Assembly: GCA_963558075.1 (NCBI GenBank)
Contig: CAUWFN010000012.1
Span: 1-64,000 of the forward strand
Direction: 5' to 3'
DNA length: 64,000 nucleotides
From: CALHKP01 sp963558075
GTDB taxonomy: Bacteria; Bacillota; Clostridia; Peptostreptococcales; Anaerovoracaceae
Part shown: positions 25,376-35,500 of the stretch, in pieces
Layout of the letters: the number at the start of each line of letters is the position of its first letter
Position numbering within the stretch: position 1 is the stretch's first letter
The notes under the pieces: generated by a model
The model's input: the letters and a program-made list of their open reading frames with translations, nothing else
Told to the model about the DNA's origin: nothing
Databases searched by the model: none
Made by a program: the position numbers and the translations under genes

Positions 25376-27448
25376 TTATTTGCTTGCGTTGATTTTTTCA
25401 ACAAGGTTATCAGGTAATTTTTCGAAGTGGTCGAACTGCATTACGTATACACCTCTACCCTGAGTCTTTGATCTTAGGTCAGTTGCATAACCGAACATTT
25501 CTGATAGTGGAACCATACCTCTAACAGCTACTGCACCGTTGTTCATGTCTGAACCTTCGATTCTTCCTCTTCTTGATGAGATATCACCGATAACGTCTCC
25601 CATGTATTCTTCTGGAACTGTTACTTCAACCTTGAATACAGGTTCTAGAAGAACTGGTTTTGCTTTCTTAGCTGCTTCTCTGAATGCCATTGATGCTGCG
25701 ATCTTGAATGCCATTTCAGATGAGTCAACTTCGTGGTATGAACCATCGTATAGTTCTACACCAACGTCTACTACCTGGTATCCAGCAATTGGACCAGTTT
25801 CCATTGCTTCTTTGATACCATCTTCAATCTTAGGAATGTATTCCTTAGGAATAGCACCACCAACGATTGAGTTAACAAATTCGAATCCTGAACCAGGTTC
25901 TTTTGGATAAACCTTGATCTTAACGTGACCGTACTGACCGTGACCACCTGACTGCTTAGCATACTTGTGATCAACATCAGCTGTAGTAGAAATTGTTTCT
26001 TTGTAGGATACCTGAGGCTGACCTACGTTAGCTTCTACCTTGAATTCACGAAGAAGTCTGTCAACGATGATTTCTAGGTGAAGCTCACCCATACCAGCGA
26101 TGATAGTCTGTCCAGTTTCTTCGTTTGTATATGTCTTGAAAGTTGGGTCTTCTTCTGCTAGTTTTGCAAGAGCAATACCCATCTTTTCCTGACCTGCTTT
26201 TGTTTTTGGTTCGATAGCGATTTCGATTACAGGATCTGGGAATTCCATTGATTCAAGAATAATTTCGTTCTTTTCATCACATAGAGTATCACCAGTTGTT
26301 GCATCCTTAAGACCTACTGCTGCTGCGATATCACCAGCGTAAACCTTATCGATTTCCTCTCTCTTGTTAGCATGCATCTGAAGAATTCTTCCGATTCTGC
26401 CCTTCTTGCCTTTTGTTGAGTTGTAAACATATGAACCTGATTCCAGTGTTCCTGAGTAAACTCTGAAGAATGCTAGCTTACCTACATATGGGTCAGCCAT
26501 GATCTTGAAAGCAAGAGCTGAGAATGGTGCATCGTCTGATGCGATTCTCTCATCTTCTTCGCCTGTTTCTGGGTTAACACCCTTGATTGCAGGGATGTCA
26601 AGCGGTGATGGCATATAGTCAAGTACTGCGTCAAGCATCATCTGAACGCCCTTGTTTCTGTATGCTGAACCGCAAAGCATTGGAATCATCTTGCAATCAA
26701 TTGTCTGCTGTCTGATTGTCTTTTTGATTTCTTCTACAGTCAGTTCTTCACCTTCTAAGAATTTCATCATAAGTTCTTCATCGCATTCAGCAACTGATTC
26801 TACAAGCTTTTCTCTCCATTCATTTGCTTCATCCATCATATCTTCAGGAATATCAGTAATTTCGAATTCCTGACCTAATTCATCTTTATAGATTTCAGCT
26901 TTCATTTCAACCAGGTCAATGATTCCAACGAAAGTGTCTTCTTTTCCGATTGGTAACTGAACAGGTACAGCATTAGCCTTTAATCTGTCCTTAACCATGT
27001 CAACTACTCTGAAGAAGTTCGCACCTAGGATATCCATTTTGTTTACGAATATCATTCTTGGAACTCCGTACTTTTCAGCCTGTCTCCAAACTGTTTCTGA
27101 CTGTGGTTCTACACCGCCCTTTGCACAAAGTACAGTTACAGCTCCGTCAAGAACTCTCAGAGATCTTTCTACTTCAACAGTAAAGTCAACGTGGCCTGGA
27201 GTATCGATTATGTTAATTCTGTGACCTTTCCACTGAGCTGTTGTTGCCGCTGAAGTAATTGTAATACCACGTTCCTGTTCCTGTTCCATCCAGTCCATAG
27301 TTGCAGAACCTTCGTGTGTTTCACCGATTTTGTGTGTTCTACCTGTATAGAAAAGGATACGTTCTGTTGTAGTGGTTTTACCAGCGTCGATATGCGCCAT
27401 GATACCGATATTTCTAGTTTTCGCTAATGGAAACTCTCTACCAGCCAT
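25376..27448 (-). CDS. fusA: Elongation factor G
   Basis: A 690-aa translocase GTPase that moves tRNA and mRNA through the ribosome and helps recycling. G1 AHIDAGKTTTTER, G3 DTPGHVDF and G4 VNKMD are present, and domains II-V are full length, ending in the usual KINASK tail. The ATG has a GGAGG site. It lies in the conserved order rpsG-fusA-tuf. Normal length and motifs point to true EF-G and not to a tetracycline-resistance paralogue. Confidence 0.98.
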   Translation of the reverse strand: MAGREFPLAKTRNIGIMAHIDAGKTTTTERILFYTGRTHKIGETHEGSATMDWMEQEQERGITITSAATTAQWKGHRINIIDTPGHVDFTVEVERSLRVLDGAVTVLCAKGGVEPQSETVWRQAEKYGVPRMIFVNKMDILGANFFRVVDMVKDRLKANAVPVQLPIGKEDTFVGIIDLVEMKAEIYKDELGQEFEITDIPEDMMDEANEWREKLVESVAECDEELMMKFLEGEELTVEEIKKTIRQQTIDCKMIPMLCGSAYRNKGVQMMLDAVLDYMPSPLDIPAIKGVNPETGEEDERIASDDAPFSALAFKIMADPYVGKLAFFRVYSGTLESGSYVYNSTKGKKGRIGRILQMHANKREEIDKVYAGDIAAAVGLKDATTGDTLCDEKNEIILESMEFPDPVIEIAIEPKTKAGQEKMGIALAKLAEEDPTFKTYTNEETGQTIIAGMGELHLEIIVDRLLREFKVEANVGQPQVSYKETISTTADVDHKYAKQSGGHGQYGHVKIKVYPKEPGSGFEFVNSIVGGAIPKEYIPKIEDGIKEAMETGPIAGYQVVDVGVELYDGSYHEVDSSEMAFKIAASMAFREAAKKAKPVLLEPVFKVEVTVPEEYMGDVIGDISSRRGRIEGSDMNNGAVAVRGMVPLSEMFGYATDLRSKTQGRGVYVMQFDHFEKLPDNLVEKINASK

Positions 27449-27492
27449 TACATTTCCTCCATTTCTTCAATAATAAATTGTTTATAAGCTGA

Positions 27493-27963
27493 CTACCATC
27501 TGAAGTGTGCAAATGCCTTGTTAGCTTCTGCCATTCTATGAGTGTCTTCCTTCTTCTTAACTGATGCACCAGTGTTGTTAGCTGCATCCATTAATTCTTT
27601 AGCAAGTCTTTCAGCCATAGTTTTTTCGCCTCTTGCTCTTGTTGCTGCTGTCAGCCATCTAAGAGCTAGAGTCTGTCTTCTTTCTGGTCTTACTTCGATA
27701 GGAACCTGATAGTTTGCACCACCGATTCTTCTAGCCTTAACTTCTAATACTGGCATGATATTATTCATAGCCTTTTCAAAAACTTCAAGTGCATCCTCAC
27801 CAGTTGTTTCAGCCATAGTGTTGAAAGCAGTGTAAACAATGTTCTGTGCTACACCTTTCTTACCATCAAGCATGATGCTGTTGATAAGCTTTGCAACTAC
27901 TACGCTTCCGTATACTGGATCTGGAAGTACTTCACGCTTTGGTACATTACCTTTTCTTGGCAC
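27493..27963 (-). CDS. rpsG: 30S ribosomal protein S7
   Basis: A 156-aa protein, exactly the usual S7 length when started at the GTG at 27963, which follows GAGGAGG. The frame remains open for 24 more bases upstream, but that extension would include the ribosome binding site. S7 binds the 3' major domain of 16S rRNA and nucleates head assembly. The family start PRKGNVPKREVLPDP follows the GTG directly. A long structured spacer separates it from rpsL. Confidence 0.97.
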   Translation of the reverse strand: MPRKGNVPKREVLPDPVYGSVVVAKLINSIMLDGKKGVAQNIVYTAFNTMAETTGEDALEVFEKAMNNIMPVLEVKARRIGGANYQVPIEVRPERRQTLALRWLTAATRARGEKTMAERLAKELMDAANNTGASVKKKEDTHRMAEANKAFAHFRW

Positions 27964-28234
27964 TTCTCTTCCCTCCTCACAAAGCAATATTACAAAAGAG
28001 TAATATCACCTGTACAATTATGTTATAACTTTTTGTAATTGCACAACTCTCTTCACCCTGCACTGCAGGATTACTCTGAACAGCCCGGCAATTAAATTGA
28101 CTGCTCAGTCTTGTACGGGGGTACTCGACATACCTCGTATGCCGCGGCGCCTTAATAAATATATATATTAATTAAGGGCACAAATTTCCCGATTATTTCA
28201 TCAAAAATTTAAGAGTTTCAGTTAAGCTTTTGGC
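27964..28234 (-). promoter_or_regulatory. Structured rpsL-rpsG spacer
   Basis: This 271-nt non-coding spacer is unusually long for the str operon. It contains an inverted repeat (CCTTAAT at 28150-28156 with ATTAAGG at 28171-28177, AT-rich interior) and next to it a GC-rich pairing (TACGGGGGTA at 28114-28123 with TACCTCGTA at 28131-28139, imperfect). No terminator with T-run and no consensus promoter was seen. S7 autoregulation through this spacer is known in E. coli; here it is inference. Confidence 0.5.
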
Positions 28235-28651
28235 TTATTTGCTCTTTGGTCTCTTAGCACCATACTTTGAACGAGCCTGGTTTCTGTTAGCTACGCCAGC
28301 AGTATCCAGTGTACCTCTAACGATGTGGTATCTTACACCAGGTAAGTCCTTAACTCTTCCGCCTCTGATAAGAACAACGCTGTGTTCCTGAAGGTTGTGT
28401 CCGATTCCTGGGATGTAAGCTGTTACTTCAATACCGTTAGTTAGACGTACTCTTGCAACCTTTCTAAGAGCTGAGTTAGGCTTCTTAGGAGTTACAGTCT
28501 TTACAGATGTGCAAACGCCTCTCTTCTGTGGTGAGTTTGTGTCAGTTGCTGTTCTCTTTAGAGAGTTCATACCCTTTCCTAGAGCTGGAGCATTTGACTT
28601 TTTAACAGCGCTTGTTCTGCCCTGACGTACTAATTGGTTAATTGTAGGCAT
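28235..28651 (-). CDS. rpsL: 30S ribosomal protein S12
   Basis: A 138-aa decoding-centre protein. The conserved TPKKPNSALRKVARVRLTN loop and the GGRVKDLPGVRYHIVRG loop are present, with lysines at the positions that change in streptomycin resistance, so the gene looks wild-type. It has a good GGAG-type site and begins the str genes after rpoC. Confidence 0.98.
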   Translation of the reverse strand: MPTINQLVRQGRTSAVKKSNAPALGKGMNSLKRTATDTNSPQKRGVCTSVKTVTPKKPNSALRKVARVRLTNGIEVTAYIPGIGHNLQEHSVVLIRGGRVKDLPGVRYHIVRGTLDTAGVANRNQARSKYGAKRPKSK

Positions 28652-28695
28652 TGGTTTCTCCTTTCTTTAAATATTATTTTTCTTATAGATAAATT

Positions 28696-28719
28696 GACCC
28701 TAATATAATCATTAGGGTC
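28696..28719 (-). terminator. Hairpin between rpoC and rpsL
   Basis: A perfect 9-bp stem (GACCCTAAT with ATTAGGGTC) with a 6-nt loop. The tail on the minus strand (AATTTATC) is a poor T-tract, so it is more likely a processing or partial attenuation site than a full terminator. A second, weaker hairpin (28747-28764) lies just after the rpoC stop. Confidence 0.4.
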
Positions 28720-28778
28720 AAATTACTTAAAACCAAAAATCAGTTTACCATAAAAGTCTATGGTTTGCAATAGATTTC

Positions 28779-31700
28779 TTATTCAAAATCTAGATTTTCC
28801 GGCATTTCTTCAATTGTTTCTTCTACTTCTGTAATTTCAGCATCGTCTTCTGCTTCAATTACATCGATAGCTTCATCAAATTCATCTTCAAGAACTTCTT
28901 CTGGTTCATTTGTGAATGAATCCATGTATTCCTGATTTTCTCCATAATCAAGGTCAATGTTCTTGTACATCTTCATGCCTGTACCTGCAGGTATCAGCTT
29001 ACCGATGATAACATTTTCCTTAAGTCCCTGAAGCTTGTCATTCTTGCCTTTGATAGCTGCATCTGTAAGAACTCTTGTTGTTTCCTGGAATGATGCTGCT
29101 GACAGGAATGAGTTTGTTGCAAGAGATGCCTTAGTGATACCTAGAAGCATCTGTTTTGCTGTTGCAGGTTCTCCGCCGTTTGCGATAGCCTCTTCGTTTG
29201 CAGCTGCAAGCTCAAGTTTACTATACATACTGCCAGGTAGAAGATCTGTGCTTCCTGCATCTTCAATCTTAACCTTTGAAAGCATCTGGCTTACGATAAC
29301 TTCAACGTGCTTGTCATTGATATCTACACCCTGATTCTTATATACTCTCTGTACTTCCTTGAGTAAGTACTGGTATACGCCTTCAACACCGTTAAGTCTT
29401 AGAACATCATGAGGATTTAGAGGACCGCTTGTGATATTTCCACCGGCCTTTACTTCGTCACCCTTCTTAACAGCAAGTCTTGCACCATAAGGCACAACGT
29501 ATTCTCTGTTAACGCCGTCAGTGTTTCTAACAGTAACTTCTGTCTTGTTGTCACTTCTTGCCTGAATGTCTATAACTACACCGTCTTCTTCGCAGATTTC
29601 AGCAAGACCCTTTGGTTTTCTTGCTTCGAAAAGTTCCTCTACTCTTGGAAGACCGTGAGTGATATCGCTTCCTGCAACACCACCTGTATGGAATGTTCTC
29701 ATTGTAAGCTGTGTACCAGGTTCACCGATTGACTGAGCAGCTGTGATACCAACTGACTCACCGATATTTACGCTTTCGCCGCTTGCAAGGTTTCTTCCGT
29801 AGCACTTAGCACAGATTCCTGACTTACTCTTACAAGTCATTGCTGTTCTGATTACTACTGATTCAATGCCGGCCTTAACGATTGCCTTAGCCTGGTCATC
29901 TGAAATTTCCTCGTTTGCGTTTACGATAATTTCGCCAGTCTTAGGATCTGCGATATCATTTAAGCTTGTTCTGCCTGTAATACGCTGATCAAGCGGTTCG
30001 ATAACTTCTTTGCCGTCTGTAAATGCTCTTACTTCAACACCTTCTGTTGTTCCACAGTCGATTTCTCTTACGATCACGTTATGTGATACGTCAACAAGTC
30101 TTCTTGTTAGGTAACCTGAGTCGGCCGTACGAAGAGCTGTATCGGCAAGACCCTTTCTCGCACCGTTAGATGAGATAAAGTATTCCAGTATTGACAGACC
30201 TTCACGGAAGTTCGCTTTGATAGGAATTTCTACTGTACGACCTGTAGCGTTGGCCATCAGACCTCTCATTCCTCCGATCTGTCTAATCTGGTTCTTACTA
30301 CCTCTGGCTCCTGATGTCGCCATGATGTTCAGGTTGTTCTTAGGTTCAAGTGAATCCATCAGAGCGTCTGCAACATCATCTGTAGTCTTGTTCCAGATTT
30401 CGATTACCTTGTCATATCTTTCTGAGTTTGAGATAAGACCCATTCTATATGCTTTTTCGTATTTGTCTACTTCTTTCTGTGAAGCGTTTACGATATCCCA
30501 CTTGTTATCTGGAATCTTCATGTCGTCGATACCGATTGTGATTGCTGCCTTTGTTGAGTAGTGGTAACCCATGTCTTTGATGTAGTCAAGCATGATTACT
30601 GTACCTGAGTTGCCGTGTACCTTGTAGCAGTGGTTGATGATTTCGCCAAGCTTTTTCTTGCCGCAAAGGAAATCAACTTCAAGTGAATATTCGTCTTTTG
30701 ATCTGTCAACAAAGCCGAGGTCCTGAGGAATTTCCTGGTTGTAGATAAATCTTCCGACAGTGGACTCAACTAGGTGACCTCTGTCATCGTTTTCAGCCTT
30801 ATACATTCTAACCATAACCTTAGCATGAACAGATACTACGCCGTTCTGATAAGCCATCAGCATTTCGTCCATGTCAGCAAAGACTTTGTTGTCTCCCTTT
30901 TCTGGAATTCTTTCGAAGCCGTTTGCTTTGTTTTCTTTGCTGATTTTCTTATCGTTAAACTCATCCATTGAGTATGAGATTTTTTCTTTTCCATCTACGA
31001 TTTCAACCTTTTTACATGTACCAGGGTATGTCAGGTAGTAAGCACCTAGGATCATATCCTGTGTAGGAGTTGTAATAGGCGAACCGTCTTTTGGAGCAAG
31101 AATGTTGTTTACTGACAGCATCAGGAATCTTGCTTCCGCCTGAGCTTCAACTGACAGAGGAACGTGTACGGCCATCTGGTCTCCGTCGAAGTCGGCGTTA
31201 AATGCTGTACATACAAGAGGATGTAGCTTAATAGCCTTTCCTTCTACTAGTACAGGTTCAAATGCCTGAATACCTAGTCTGTGAAGAGTAGGGGCACGGT
31301 TAAGCATTACTGGATGCTCTTTGATTACATCTTCAAGTACATCCCATACTTTAGGGCTTACCTTCTCTACCATTCTCTTTGCATTCTTGATGTTATGTGC
31401 ATATTCCTGAGCAACAAGCTCCTTCATGATGAAAGGCTTGAACAGCTCAAGAGCCATTTTCTTTGGAAGTCCGCACTGGTAGAACTTAAGTTCTGGACCA
31501 ACTACGATTACAGATCTTCCTGAGTAGTCAACACGCTTACCAAGAAGGTTCTGTCTGAATCTTCCCTGTTTACCCTTCAGCATGTCTGACAGTGACTTAA
31601 GAGGTCTTGATCCAGGACCTGTAACAGGTCTTCCTCTTCTGCCGTTATCGATAAGTGAGTCAACTGCTTCCTGCAGCATTCTCTTTTCATTTCTTACGAT

Positions 31701-32567
31701 AATATCAGGAGCTCCTAGCTCAAGCAGTCTGTTAAGTCTGTTATTTCTATTGATTACTCTTCTGTATAGGTCATTTAAGTCTGATGTTGCAAATCTGCCA
31801 CCATCTAGCTGAACCATAGGTCTGATATCAGGTGGGATTACAGGGATAACCTCAAGGATCATCCATTCAGGTCTGTTTCCAGAAGTTCTCAGAGCTTCTA
31901 CAACCTCAAGTCTTCTTACGATTCTTACCTTCTTCTGGCCTGTAGCAGTCTCCAGAGTCTCTCTGAGCTGTTTTGACAGCTCTTCTAGGTCAATCTGACA
32001 TAGAAGCTCTCTAACAGCTTCTGCACCCATTGCAGCCTTAAAATCGTTTCCGTATCTTTCTCTAGCTTCTCTGTACTGAACCTCTGAAAGAATTTCCTTG
32101 TATCCAAGGTCAGTGCTGCCAGGGTCAGTTACGATATAAGCTGCAAAGTATAGAACCTTTTCTAGGTTTCTTGGTGTAATATCAAGGATAAGCCCCATTC
32201 TTGATGGAATACCCTTGAAGTACCAGATATGTGAAACGGGAGCGGCCAGCTTAATGTGGCCCATTCTCTCACGTCTTACTTTTGCTTTTGTTACTTCAAC
32301 GCCGCAACGCTCGCAAATTCTGCCTTTATATCTGATTCTCTTGTATTTTCCGCAGTGACATTCCCAGTCCTTCATTGGTCCGAAGATTCTTTCGCAGAAA
32401 AGACCGTCGCGTTCAGGCTTAAGGGTTCTGTAGTTGATGGTTTCCGGCTTAGTTACTTCGCCATATGACCACTCCAAAATCTTTTCTGTTGATGCCAGCT
32501 TAATCTGTAATGATTCGAAATTGTTTAATTCGAAATTGTTAGCATTTTTGTTTCTGTTTTCAGTCAA
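28779..32567 (-). CDS. rpoC: DNA-directed RNA polymerase subunit beta'
   Basis: A 1262-aa beta' subunit. The N-terminal zinc motif (CHCGKYKR...CERCGVEV), the catalytic NADFDGDQMAVH with its three Asp residues, and the second zinc site near CKSKSGICAKCYGR are all visible. The C-terminus is acidic. The start is a TTG preceded by GGGGAG at good spacing, and no ATG or GTG occurs before the conserved FELNNFESLQI region, so a TTG start is supported. It lies 17 bp after rpoB. Confidence 0.97.
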   Translation of the reverse strand: MTENRNKNANNFELNNFESLQIKLASTEKILEWSYGEVTKPETINYRTLKPERDGLFCERIFGPMKDWECHCGKYKRIRYKGRICERCGVEVTKAKVRRERMGHIKLAAPVSHIWYFKGIPSRMGLILDITPRNLEKVLYFAAYIVTDPGSTDLGYKEILSEVQYREARERYGNDFKAAMGAEAVRELLCQIDLEELSKQLRETLETATGQKKVRIVRRLEVVEALRTSGNRPEWMILEVIPVIPPDIRPMVQLDGGRFATSDLNDLYRRVINRNNRLNRLLELGAPDIIVRNEKRMLQEAVDSLIDNGRRGRPVTGPGSRPLKSLSDMLKGKQGRFRQNLLGKRVDYSGRSVIVVGPELKFYQCGLPKKMALELFKPFIMKELVAQEYAHNIKNAKRMVEKVSPKVWDVLEDVIKEHPVMLNRAPTLHRLGIQAFEPVLVEGKAIKLHPLVCTAFNADFDGDQMAVHVPLSVEAQAEARFLMLSVNNILAPKDGSPITTPTQDMILGAYYLTYPGTCKKVEIVDGKEKISYSMDEFNDKKISKENKANGFERIPEKGDNKVFADMDEMLMAYQNGVVSVHAKVMVRMYKAENDDRGHLVESTVGRFIYNQEIPQDLGFVDRSKDEYSLEVDFLCGKKKLGEIINHCYKVHGNSGTVIMLDYIKDMGYHYSTKAAITIGIDDMKIPDNKWDIVNASQKEVDKYEKAYRMGLISNSERYDKVIEIWNKTTDDVADALMDSLEPKNNLNIMATSGARGSKNQIRQIGGMRGLMANATGRTVEIPIKANFREGLSILEYFISSNGARKGLADTALRTADSGYLTRRLVDVSHNVIVREIDCGTTEGVEVRAFTDGKEVIEPLDQRITGRTSLNDIADPKTGEIIVNANEEISDDQAKAIVKAGIESVVIRTAMTCKSKSGICAKCYGRNLASGESVNIGESVGITAAQSIGEPGTQLTMRTFHTGGVAGSDITHGLPRVEELFEARKPKGLAEICEEDGVVIDIQARSDNKTEVTVRNTDGVNREYVVPYGARLAVKKGDEVKAGGNITSGPLNPHDVLRLNGVEGVYQYLLKEVQRVYKNQGVDINDKHVEVIVSQMLSKVKIEDAGSTDLLPGSMYSKLELAAANEEAIANGGEPATAKQMLLGITKASLATNSFLSAASFQETTRVLTDAAIKGKNDKLQGLKENVIIGKLIPAGTGMKMYKNIDLDYGENQEYMDSFTNEPEEVLEDEFDEAIDVIEAEDDAEITEVEETIEEMPENLDFE

Positions 32568-32584
32568 AGATTTTCTCCCCTTTC

Positions 32585-35500
32585 TTATAACTCTTCATCG
32601 TCAAAAGCGCTATCTGAATCGTCATCAGCAATTTCCTCGCTAAATCCTTCTGCAAATAATTCTTCTTCACTTCCGATGTGATTATCTATATTTAACATAC
32701 TGTCTATTCCTGTATTGTCATCTGCATCTGACATTTCTCTAAGCTGAAGCTCTTTGTTGTCTTCAGTCAGAACTCTTACATCAAGTGCAAGTGACTGCAT
32801 TTCTTTGATAAGAACCTTAAATGATTCTGGAATTCCAGGTTCAGGAATGTTTTCGCCCTTAACGATTGCCTCGTAAGTCTGTACACGTCCTACGATATCA
32901 TCGGACTTAACTGTAAGAATTTCCTGAAGTGTATATGCTGCTCCGTATGCTTCCAGAGCCCATACTTCCATTTCTCCGAAACGCTGTCCACCGAACTGAG
33001 CTTTACCTCCAAGAGGCTGCTGAGTTACTAGTGAGTAAGGACCTGTACTTCTTGCGTGAATCTTATCATCTACAAGATGGTGAAGTTTTAGCATGTACAT
33101 GTATCCTACTGTTACAGGGTTATCAAAGTATTCGCCTGTTCTTCCGTCTCTCAGTCTCAGTTTTCCTGTTTCTGAGTAGCCGCAGTCTACAAGCATTTCT
33201 CTAATGTCTTTTTCTGTTGCACCATCGAATACTGGTGTTGCAATGTGCCAGCCTTTAGTCTTTGCTGCAAGTCCAAGATGAACTTCAAGTACCTGTCCTA
33301 CGTTCATTCGGGAAGGTACACCCAGTGGGTTCAGCATTACCTGTAGAGGCTGACCATCTTCCATGAACGGCATATCCTCTTCTGGAAGGATTCTTGAGAT
33401 AACACCCTTGTTTCCGTGACGTCCGGCCATCTTATCACCAACGTTAATCTTTCTCTTAGTTGCAATATAGCATCTAACTAGCTTATTAACTCCTGGTGGA
33501 AGCTCGTCGCCATTTTCTCTCTTGAAGACTTTTACGTCTACAACGATGCCTGTTTCACCGTGAGGAACTCTCAGTGATGTATCTCTTACTTCTCTTGCCT
33601 TTTCACCAAAGATAGCTCTCAGAAGTCTTTCTTCTGCACTCAGATCGTTTTCTCCCTTAGGTGTAACCTTACCTACAAGGATATCTGTAGCATCAACTTC
33701 TGCACCGACTCTGATGATACCATCTTCGTCTAAGTTCTTAAGAGCATCTTCTCCTACGTTAGGAATATCTCTAGTGATTTCCTCAGGTCCAAGCTTAGTA
33801 TCTCTTGCTTCTGATTCGTATTCAACGATATGAAGTGATGTAAGTACATCATCCATAAGAAGTCTTTCGTTAAGGATGATAGCATCCTCGTAGTTATATC
33901 CTTCCCATGTCATGAATCCGATACGAAGGTTCTTTCCGAGAGCGATTTCTCCAAGATCTGTAGATGGACCATCAGCAATTACCTCGCCCTTGTCGATGTG
34001 TTCACCGTGGTTTACGATAGGTCTTTGGTTAATACATGTTCCCTGGTTAGAACGCTTGAACTTAAGCAGTGAATATTCATCAACGCCGTTGTCGTCATCT
34101 CTTCTGATTCTAATATTTTTTGCGTCAACAAACTCAACAGTACCTGCATTCTTTGCTAGAAGCACTACGCCTGAGTCTCTTGCCGCCTTATATTCCATAC
34201 CTGTTCCAACATATGGAGCCTCTGTAACAAGTAGAGGTACTGCCTGACGCTGCATGTTAGATCCCATCAGGGCACGGTTCGCGTCGTCGTTTTCTAGGAA
34301 CGGAATCATTGCTGTTGCAACAGATACTACCTGTTTAGGTGAAACGTCCATCATATCCACAACTTCTCTAGGGAACATTGCGATTTCTCCGCCTACACCT
34401 CTTGCTGCAACCTTTGCATTGACAAAGCGACCTTCTTCATCTAGCGGCTCGTTGGCCTGAGCGATGATTAGAAGTTCTTCTTCGTCAGCTGTAATATATC
34501 TGATATCTTCTGTTACTACGCCTCTTTCCTTGTCAACAATTCTGTATGGAGTTTCGATGAATCCGTACTGGTCAACAATTCCATATGTAGTAAGTGATCC
34601 GATAAGACCGATGTTAGGACCTTCAGGTGTTTCGATAGGACACATTCTTCCGTAATGTGAGTGGTGTACATCTCGAACTTCGAATCCGGCTCTTTCTCTT
34701 GAAAGACCACCAGGTCCAAGAGCTGAAAGTCTTCTCTTGTGTGTCAGTTCTGACAGAGGGTTATTCTGGTCCATGAACTGTGACAGCTGTGAACTTCCGA
34801 AGAATTCCTTAACAGCTGCAGTTACAGGTCTGATGTTAATCAGAGCCTGAGGTGTTGATAATTCAACATCCTGAGTAGTAGTCATTCTTTCCTTAACTAC
34901 TCTTTCCATTCTTGCAAGACCGATTCTGAACTGGTTCTGTAGAAGTTCTCCAACAGTTCTCAGTCTTCTGTTTCCAAGATGGTCGATATCGTCAATCAAG
35001 CCAATTCCGTAGTTTAGGTTCAGAATGTAGCTGACAGATGCGATAATATCTTCCATAATTATATGTTTAGGTGATAGTTCGTTCTTTGACTCTACAAGTC
35101 TTTCCTTTAGCTCTTCTTCTGATTCACATGAATCAAGAATTTCTCTCAGAACAGGGTAGAATGCCTGATCTGCAAGCTTAAGTGACTGCACGTCAAAATC
35201 AACATACTGGCTAAGTTCAACGAACTGGTTACCGATAATCTTGGTAGTCTTTGATTCGTCGTTTTTGCCATATGCCATAACGTATTCTACACCGGCATTT
35301 TCAATTACTTTACCTGTTGCTCTGCTGATTTTCTGTCCTTCTTCAACGATAATTTCACCTGTGTTTGGATCAATTACGTCTTCTGCAGCAACAACATCCA
35401 CGAGTCTATTTGCAAGACCCAGTTTTTTGTTATATTTATATCTTCCTACCTTTGCAAGGTCATATCTCTTTGGATCAAAGAATAGTGAGTTGATCAAAGA

